9,664 nt of DNA from NCBI GenBank assembly GCA_013314795.1, contig JABUEZ010000066.1, positions 1-9,664 on the forward strand. Reading direction: 5' to 3'. Below, piece by piece: positions 5,160 to 9,664 of this stretch. Positions within the stretch are counted from its first letter, which is position 1. Each line of letters begins with the position of its first letter. The position numbers and the translations under genes were made by a program. The notes below the pieces were generated by a model. It was not told where the DNA came from. It did not search any database and saw only the letters and a list, made by a program, of their open reading frames with translations. The stretch is from Candidatus Profundicultor aquiphilus (GTDB taxonomy: Bacteria; Atribacterota; Atribacteria; Atribacterales; Caldatribacteriaceae).

Positions 5160-5777
5160 TCACGGAGCTTGCCAGATTACATTCTTATTTTCGTCTCCTA
5201 ATGTTATCTGCGGAAAACCTTTGTCGCTCACACCCAAACGAAGCCGAGGGGTTTGATGAGAATCACTCAGCACTAACCCTGGTCCAACTATATCATCCAC
5301 AGCAAAGAGAGCTCGGATGTTCTCTTTTTCGTCTCTCATCCACAGCATTGGCATGTCTTTCCATAGACCTAAGCTAAGCCGGGGATCTCCTTCTGCGTCG
5401 AACATCTTCAATTCACTAATTCCCAAAAGAACGCAAGTCTTCTCTTTTTCGTCAAGCATTATCAGACTTGGCCAGCCTTTAGCGCTCATACCTAAGCCAA
5501 TCCGGGTTCTTTCCTCTTCATCTAAGATCGTCAACATTGGTATGTTCTCTGCTACACCCAGAGTAATACGAGGTCTCCCTTCTTCGTCTACCACCACAAA
5601 AGTCCTGGCTTGTATCATTTCAGCCACGTCTCGGGCTACCAGTCCTTGAGGGGGAAACATTACTGTGGCCAGCCATACACCTACACATACTCCCAAAGTA
5701 ATCATCAACCACCGGATCATTTTTTGGTTTTGCCTTACTTCCCTTTCCAATCTTTCAAGCCTTTCCTCGTTTGTCAC
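5160..5777 (-). CDS. Membrane-anchored protein with beta-strand repeats
   Basis: A 205-residue protein. A short coiled coil (residues 3-20) precedes one membrane helix (23-41: WLMITLGVCVGVWLATVMF), so the rest is probably outside the membrane. From about 57 there are roughly seven imperfect repeats of 18-24 residues with the pattern strand-D-E-x-x-x-x-R-strand-L-G, as in VVVDEEGRPRITLGV, ILDEEERTRIGLGM and MFDAEGDPRLSLGL. Comparable repeats occur in many uncharacterised bacterial proteins; a beta-solenoid or propeller-like surface is likely. The GTG at 5777 is preferred for its GGGAGG just upstream; a GTG at 5804 is an alternative. It follows a lipoprotein gene by 54 bases and has its own terminator. 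Lower G+C than the replication genes suggests cargo. Function unknown. Confidence 0.75.
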   Translation of the reverse strand: MTNEERLERLEREVRQNQKMIRWLMITLGVCVGVWLATVMFPPQGLVARDVAEMIQARTFVVVDEEGRPRITLGVAENIPMLTILDEEERTRIGLGMSAKGWPSLIMLDEKEKTCVLLGISELKMFDAEGDPRLSLGLWKDMPMLWMRDEKENIRALFAVDDIVGPGLVLSDSHQTPRLRLGVSDKGFPQITLGDENKNVIWQAP

Positions 5778-5831
5778 TTTTCCTCCCTCCCCTTTTTTAG
5801 TCACTCTCTTCTTCGGCCTGCAAGAAGCAGG

Positions 5832-6278
5832 TCACATCAACAACCACCGATCGCCAACCTTTTCAAACAAGATTAATTCGTGACTGTAAAAAGAAGTGCC
5901 GTATGAATTACCGTAAGTGTCCATGATGGTCGTGGTCATGTCGAAATACATCTCGATTATGTTGGCGCTTATATATCTATGGTCCCGAAAATTATAGACA
6001 TCATACTTAGTATAAAATAGGGAGTAATCTTGAGAGAGCTCCCAAAGATTATTAGCGTACTTAAACGTAGCTCCTCCCGGCTTACAATAACTCAACGCTT
6101 GGGGGAAATTCTCATTGCTCAGCGCAACGTAGAATCCTTTTAACAGATTTTCGCAAACATAAAAATCTCCCCCGGCAGGACTATAAGGAGATGTGGGGGT
6201 AGTAACAGAAGTGCACCCAGAGACCAAGAAAATGATAACAAGGCTAATCGAGGAAACTAAGACAAGCAATCTTTTCAT
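5832..6278 (-). CDS. Small lipoprotein, NTF2-like fold suspected
   Basis: A 148-residue lipoprotein. The signal peptide starts MKRLL and ends in the lipobox VSGC with Cys22 as the lipid site. A Thr/Ser/Pro linker (23-37) leads to a domain that begins with a helix (ENLLKGFYVALSNENFPQAL) and ends in alternating strands (SHELILFEKVGDRWLLM). That order, and the GDRWLL end, are typical of NTF2/SnoaL-like domains, though similarity is only by pattern. The ATG at 6278 follows AAAGGAGGG; the frame runs to 6356 but the extra part is not signal-like. It is the first gene of a two-gene unit with the membrane protein, and both would act at the cell surface. Confidence 0.75.
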   Translation of the reverse strand: MKRLLVLVSSISLVIIFLVSGCTSVTTPTSPYSPAGGDFYVCENLLKGFYVALSNENFPQALSYCKPGGATFKYANNLWELSQDYSLFYTKYDVYNFRDHRYISANIIEMYFDMTTTIMDTYGNSYGTSFYSHELILFEKVGDRWLLM

Positions 6279-6311
6279 CCCGATCCCTCCTTTAACTTGA
6301 TACTTTATGCC

Positions 6312-6317
6312 ATTATA
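6312..6317 (-). promoter_or_regulatory. Possible -10 of the lipoprotein operon
   Basis: A perfect TATAAT on the minus strand lies 34 bases before the lipoprotein ATG. No good -35 is found at 16-18 bp. Confidence 0.35.
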
Positions 6318-6422
6318 CCTAACGTTGGCTTCGTGGAAGAAACGGCTTGACCTCAATTTTTGAGAATATCTTGTTACGAAAACTTCCCAGGCTCACAGTA
6401 AACCCAGCACTTGCAATTTTCT

Positions 6423-6514
6423 CTTCTCAGAGGCACTACAAGGCCGGCAAAACTACCCGGGAATAGGAACATACCACCCCGCATTTTTGGAGCGCTCTGC
6501 GAGGCTCTGAGAAG
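6423..6514. repeat. Inverted repeat in the right end of the element
   Basis: CTTCTCAGAG (6423-6432) and CTCTGAGAAG (6505-6514) are exact inverted copies 72 bases apart. A related CTTCTGAGAGGCACT occurs at 5057. The 6357-6580 stretch contains no gene; these may be protein-binding sites near the attachment end. Confidence 0.4.
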
Positions 6515-6580
6515 GGATTGAGTTTATCTCCAGAACGCCATGAGTGCCACAAAAATTTCAAACAGGAGTTCTGTCCTTAC

Positions 6581-6609
6581 TACAGCTTTTCTACAGCTTT
6601 TTTACAGCT
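6581..6609. repeat. Three 11-bp phased repeats near the attachment site
   Basis: TACAGCT starts at 6581, 6592 and 6603, the first two within TACAGCTTTT. Exact 11-bp spacing puts the copies on one helix face, about 95 bases inside the attachment core. This resembles arm-type sites bound by the N-terminal domain of tyrosine recombinases, such as the direct repeats at Tn916 ends. The role is inferred. Confidence 0.55.
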
Positions 6610-6702
6610 ACGCCAGAAAAATTTGAAAAACTCCAAAAATAAAAATCCAGATTTTAAGCACCTTCCAGGCACTCGATAGCACCCGAAAATACCTATGCTT
6701 AC

Positions 6703-6749
6703 GACTTTTAATCCGGGTGTCGAAGGTTCGACTCCTTCACGGCTCACCA
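6703..6749 (+). other. Attachment-site remnant: 3' part of tRNA-Lys(TTT)
   Basis: From GACTTTTAATCC onward the sequence is the 3' part of a tRNA-Lys: anticodon loop CTTTTAA, T arm GAAGG-TTCGACT-CCTTC, acceptor strand ACGGCTC, discriminator A and CCA. The 5' side fails: the bases before GA do not complete the anticodon stem, and no D arm or 5' acceptor strand (expected GAGCCGT) is present upstream. Tyrosine recombinases often use the anticodon-to-3' segment of tRNA genes as core, leaving such a copy at one end. The element then lies to the left, with the restored gene beyond the window. Confidence 0.8.
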
Positions 6750-6851
6750 GATTTTGGAGCTCTCTAATGATTTCTCCCTTCCAAGTTGTCGATTTCGTCA
6801 ATTCCAAAGCGGTATAAGAACTTGTGCTGCGCCCTGGATAAACACAAAGAT

Positions 6852-6880
6852 TTGACTTCTTCCCCTCACCGGATGATAAT
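6852..6880 (+). promoter_or_regulatory. Promoter of the exported-protein gene
   Basis: TTGACT (6852-6857), a 17-bp spacer and GATAAT (6875-6880) each match consensus at five of six. The start near 6887 is just before the GGGAGGG ribosome site, which rules out a gene start further upstream. The 6750-6850 stretch before it shows no gene. Confidence 0.7.
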
Positions 6881-6902
6881 AACCTGTAGGGAGGGATGCT
6901 CT

Positions 6903-8009
6903 TTGAAAATGTTCATTTTTGCCTTGATACTTGGGTTAGGATTTATTCTTGTGTTCCCTGCGACTTCGCTTCCAGAAATTTCCCGAGACGAAGTTATCGA
7001 AGAAGCCACCCGCTTAACTGGTCTATCTAAGGATATCATGGAGCTCCTTTATGAAGAAGCCCCTTCCCTTTTTGTGAATGTGGAACAGACAGCGTTCAAG
7101 ATTAAGATACTTCACCTTTTTGCCAGTGCTCGGGATGAAGAAGCGATCCTGGAACTCTTCAACCGTTTCGTTGATGAGTTACGTCCCGCATTTTTGCCGG
7201 AAGCCTTCAATACGTTTATTACCGCAGTCAAAGCATACAAAACCAGCTTAGAAGTCATCCGGGATTATGTGCTTATCCCTGCACTTGATGAGTCGATTTA
7301 CCAGAGTTATCGCGCCTCGCGTCTTATTGACTGGAAGCAAGGGGATACGAGTGCCGAGTCGATAAGTACATCCTTTGAAGTGGCTACTACAAGGTGGGGT
7401 AGTGGATACTACGTGGTTCGAGATAAAATGTACCGGGAACTCCTTCGGGGCAAAGGTTACAACGAAAATCTTCTGGGGGCAAAAATGGTCAAACATCTCC
7501 GTTCCCAAATCGACCAGTTCTGGATGGATGCCCTGGAACTCCGTTTCCAGCAGGAAATTTTGAGCCAGAACGAAGATGCCATCACCACAGCCATCTGGCG
7601 GAAAGTGGCAGAAGACCTTGTACGTCTTCGTGAGGAAGCCCTGCGGAGAATGGCGACGCCGACCCCAATTTCTGCTACTCCTCCTTCGGTTCCGGCTTCT
7701 TCATCCGTTTCGAAAAAGGCAGAAACGACAGAAGATATTCTCTCGGCATTTCGGTCACTCTATCCGGAATATCTCAGATGGTACTACAGAAGCACTCCGT
7801 CCTCGCGGGTAGAGGTTATTGCCAACGCTGAAGACCTGGGAGGAGATCGCTACCGCCTGGCCTACCGGTTATGGCAAACCATTCAGGATGGACCGCGAAA
7901 AGGAGAGGAAGTGGTGGCGGTCTCTTTTGAAGCCATCCGCACCATGGGAGAACTCAAGGCAAGCCTTGAAAGCATGAGGGAAAGCTTGCAGCAAAAAGAG
8001 TCAGAATAA
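6903..8009 (+). CDS. Exported protein of unknown function
   Basis: A 368-residue protein with an N-terminal signal sequence (MKMFIFALILGLGFILVFP), possibly kept as an anchor. Residues 25-245 are mostly helical and charged. A Pro/Thr/Ser-rich linker at about 250-278 (TPTPISATPPSVPASSS) leads to a C-terminal domain of about 90 residues with Trp/Tyr-rich helix (YPEYLRWYYRS) and strands (RVEVIANAEDLGGDRYRLAY), ending in a coiled coil. I recognise no family. TTG 6903 was chosen because it is 7 bases after GGGAGGG and adds a basic residue before the signal core; ATG 6909 is the alternative with 13-base spacing. It is the first chromosomal gene right of the attachment remnant and appears monocistronic. 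Confidence 0.75.
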   Translation: MKMFIFALILGLGFILVFPATSLPEISRDEVIEEATRLTGLSKDIMELLYEEAPSLFVNVEQTAFKIKILHLFASARDEEAILELFNRFVDELRPAFLPEAFNTFITAVKAYKTSLEVIRDYVLIPALDESIYQSYRASRLIDWKQGDTSAESISTSFEVATTRWGSGYYVVRDKMYRELLRGKGYNENLLGAKMVKHLRSQIDQFWMDALELRFQQEILSQNEDAITTAIWRKVAEDLVRLREEALRRMATPTPISATPPSVPASSSVSKKAETTEDILSAFRSLYPEYLRWYYRSTPSSRVEVIANAEDLGGDRYRLAYRLWQTIQDGPRKGEEVVAVSFEAIRTMGELKASLESMRESLQQKESE

Positions 8010-8039
8010 GTTTTGTAATCCTTGCGATGGAATGAAAAC
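8010..8039 (+). repeat. Solitary CRISPR-repeat-like 30-mer
   Basis: The 30 bases after the stop codon begin GTTTTGTAATCC and end GGAATGAAAAC. Both ends and the length resemble repeats of type I-B/III thermophile arrays. Only one copy is seen: at 8075 a shared GCGATG is followed by no further match. No cas gene is in the window. The rest of 8040-8237 holds no gene. Confidence 0.3.
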
Positions 8040-8237
8040 CCATCCAATCACTTTGAGTTTCTGGTTATTTTCCGGCGATGCAACTTGAACTCAAATCCCC
8101 TTCCTAAAGAGGGAAAACTCAGGAAGTATTTCGTGCTTTTCTCATGCTTGAGGTGAATGACTCTGCCCACAGAACCCACCATCCGGGAAGAGCAAACTTA
8201 AAGCCTTACGGTCTCGGAGGGAAGGAGACAAAAAAAC

Positions 8238-8313
8238 TGGTGCGCCCGGCGGGAGTCGAACCCTCAACCTGCGGTTTAGGAGACCGCTGCTCTATCCTTT
8301 GAGCTACGGGCGC
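8238..8313 (-). tRNA. tRNA-Arg(CCT)
   Basis: A full cloverleaf of 76 bases with encoded CCA: acceptor GCGCCCG/CGGGCGC, D arm with AGCTCAAAGGATAGAGC, anticodon arm GCGGT-CTCCTAA-ACCGC giving anticodon CCT for AGG codons, and T arm GAGGG-TTCGACT-CCCGC, where one pair is mismatched or wobble. A T7 run follows the CCA at 8230-8236 in the direction of transcription. It starts 13 bases after the purC stop and may be cotranscribed. It is intact, so it is not used as an attachment site here. Confidence 0.95.
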
Positions 8314-8326
8314 ATCTATATCCATT

Positions 8327-9349
8327 TTAAATCAGCCTTTTCATTTTATCAACAATTTCCTCCAGGGAAGGGACCCCAGGGAACCACTCCCGGTTGGTAA
8401 GATCCATGGCGATGCGCTGGTAGAGGAAACTGATGAGATCAAGGAGTGAAGAAGGTAAAGGCGGAGGCACACTCTTTACCAGACCTTTCCAGCCGGTGGA
8501 ACGCTCAGTCTTGGCCTTCTTGACTTCTTCATACCAGGAGGTTTTCCGATAAAATGAGCGAGCTACTTCCTTGCTGACCTCGAAACCCTGGTAGGTGAAA
8601 CGACATTCATCAGGGGTGCCGAGAACATCAACAAGAACCAGGTTTCGGTTGCCATCCATAGCCAGTTCAATTTTGCCGTCTTCGTTTGTTAAACCAATTC
8701 GCTGCACTTCCCGAGCGATAAAATTCCCCACGTTACGGAGCAGGTCCTTAATTTGTGCTGCCTCTTCGGAGGAAATGATGCCAAATTGGAGAACCTCACC
8801 CCAGGTAAGGTAGCGGTCCTGTTCCTCAAGTTTGGTCGAAACATCGAGAATTGGCGAAGAAAGAGGTTTTCCAGCCTCAGGCATTTCTTCCAGGCCGTAT
8901 TCGGCAAGGGTGATTTTCCCTTCCCGCAGGCGTCGAAGAAAACTTGATTCCTCCGGAAGCGCGTGACGATAAATGAATTCAAAGGGAAGAAGAAAATTGC
9001 CCCGGACGTCCTGGTAGAGGCCATAGTCGTAATAACCCTGAATCTGAGAGGGGACGATCACCCGAAATAACTGCACTACCATTACCGAAGATGGTGATTT
9101 CAGTTCGGAAAGCCTTTTTATTTTCCCCTCTTCTTCGAGACCCAGATAATGGGTTTTCATTCCCATTTTTTCAAGTTTTTCAAAAAAGTGCGCTCCAATG
9201 AGACACAGCGATTCCCCTTTGTGGGGAATATGGTCGGGCATTTCCCCCCAGTCAAAGACGGAATAGCGGTCTGAAAAAAGGAATTTCCCTTTTCCTGCTA
9301 CGTCCTCCAGGGGCGATGCAAGAACGATAAGGTCCTTTACACTACCCAT
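8327..9349 (-). CDS. purC: Phosphoribosylaminoimidazole-succinocarboxamide synthase (SAICAR synthetase)
   Basis: PurC joins aspartate to CAIR with ATP in de novo purine synthesis, in the cytoplasm. At 340 residues it belongs to the longer form; the common bacterial form has about 240. Family marks: FSDRYSVFD at 25-33 and IPHKG at 41-45 (nucleotide-binding region), LLPFEFIYRHALPEESS (signature 1, with PEES where TGS is usual, as in other long forms), STKLEEQDRYL, EDGKIELAM (signature 2, with LA in place of FG) and DVLGTPDECRF, where the family has D-x-x-(T/S)PD-x-x-R. The ATG at 9349 follows AAAGGAGG with 7 bases. The gene stands alone rather than in a pur operon, with a tRNA directly downstream. 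Confidence 0.88.
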   Translation of the reverse strand: MGSVKDLIVLASPLEDVAGKGKFLFSDRYSVFDWGEMPDHIPHKGESLCLIGAHFFEKLEKMGMKTHYLGLEEEGKIKRLSELKSPSSVMVVQLFRVIVPSQIQGYYDYGLYQDVRGNFLLPFEFIYRHALPEESSFLRRLREGKITLAEYGLEEMPEAGKPLSSPILDVSTKLEEQDRYLTWGEVLQFGIISSEEAAQIKDLLRNVGNFIAREVQRIGLTNEDGKIELAMDGNRNLVLVDVLGTPDECRFTYQGFEVSKEVARSFYRKTSWYEEVKKAKTERSTGWKGLVKSVPPPLPSSLLDLISFLYQRIAMDLTNREWFPGVPSLEEIVDKMKRLI

Positions 9350-9371
9350 CTGTCAACCTCCTTTCCTCACT

Positions 9372-9401
9372 ATTGTAGCTGAAGGAACAAATTTGTGTAC
9401 A
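9372..9401 (-). promoter_or_regulatory. Possible purC promoter
   Basis: On the minus strand TGTACA (9396-9401), an 18-bp spacer and TACAAT (9372-9377). The start would be near 9365, giving a very short leader that is mostly the Shine-Dalgarno. No guanine riboswitch or PurR-type site is evident between purC and 9490. Confidence 0.35.
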
Positions 9402-9489
9402 CGAATTCTCACCGGGCTCATAAAAATTTTTCACTTTTGCATATTTAACAAAATAAGCGTAATTCCACAAAAAATTGGAGAGTTGTTAA

Positions 9490-9664
9490 TTTACCAAGCT
9501 TGAGGAAGCAGCTCTGGTAGACGGCTGTGGAAGGTTGGGGGCGTTTATCCGGATCGCCATGCCCCTGGTTGCACCGGGCCTGGTAGCCACTGCCCTTTTC
9601 TGCTTCATGTTTTCCTGGAATGAATTCCTCTTCGCTCTGATTCTGGGGCGTTCTAAGGTGGTCC
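9490..9664 (+). pseudogene. 5'-truncated MalG-type sugar ABC transporter permease
   Basis: A frame open from 9490 to the right edge translates as the EAA-loop region of a CUT1 carbohydrate permease: LEEAALVDGCGRLGAF, then IRIAMPLVAPGLVATAL and a membrane helix with FSWNEFLFALIL. In complete proteins of about 280 residues this lies after some 190 residues carrying four membrane helices. Here TAA at 9487 precedes it and no start codon or ribosome site exists, so the first two-thirds are missing. The bases TTACCAAGC before it hint at the usual LP(K/R)E(L/I) in a shifted frame. It is probably a remnant of deletion or recombination. Confidence 0.7.

Noticed and set aside
6357..6700. An integrase gene or fragment next to the attachment remnant
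   Set aside because: No frame on either strand shows recombinase motifs; the region is A/T-rich and holds repeats only.
6580..6807. A 75-codon minus-strand frame containing SREGVEPSTPGLKV
   Set aside because: That peptide is the usual false translation of the antisense of a tRNA 3' end; the frame runs through the attachment remnant and the phased repeats.
6786..6902. Longer start for the exported protein
   Set aside because: It would place 39 polar codons before the signal peptide and start ahead of the strong promoter at 6852-6880.
8010..8110. A functional CRISPR array
   Set aside because: Only one repeat-like unit is visible; the GCGATG at 8075 is too short a match and at the wrong spacing.

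Overview
The window looks like the right-hand part of an integrated mobile element plus the flanking chromosome of a thermophilic bacterium of moderate G+C. Purine-rich Shine-Dalgarno sites, small charged (K/E-rich) proteins and a long-form PurC fit lineages such as Atribacterota, Thermotogota or thermophilic Firmicutes. This placement is an inference, and no gene settles the phylum.

Element, about 1-6749. A rightward operon (31-3129) encodes a SF3/D5-like primase-helicase with an iteron-like repeat array in the 3' end of its own gene, a TubC_N/zinc-ribbon protein, a terminase-small-subunit-like HTH protein and two small proteins that look like tandem paralogs. It ends at a strong intrinsic terminator. 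Facing it is a leftward operon (4688-3156): a 59-residue protein, an internal terminator, an acidic protein, a SWIM zinc-finger protein, an excisionase-type HTH protein and a Cys-containing unknown.

The control region at 4690-4910 is the most interesting part. The leftward promoter has a perfect 8+8 bp palindrome over its -35. The mRNA leader carries its Shine-Dalgarno in a hairpin loop. A divergent extended -10 promoter drives a short RNA of about 74 nt ending in a perfect stem plus T7. The loop of that RNA contains 16 nt perfectly complementary to the 5' leader of the leftward mRNA, which suggests an antisense-RNA switch in the manner of phage P4 CI or P1 C4.

The right end of the element holds two apparent cargo genes (a membrane-anchored beta-repeat protein and a lipoprotein) with their own terminator, then three 11-bp phased repeats, then the 3' 47 bp of a tRNA-Lys gene. 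The last is read as an attachment-site remnant. Integrase and the restored tRNA should lie left of the window.

Chromosome, about 6750-9664: an exported protein of unknown function with an excellent promoter, a solitary CRISPR-repeat-like 30-mer, tRNA-Arg(CCT), purC on the minus strand, and a 5'-truncated remnant of a MalG-type sugar ABC permease running off the right edge.
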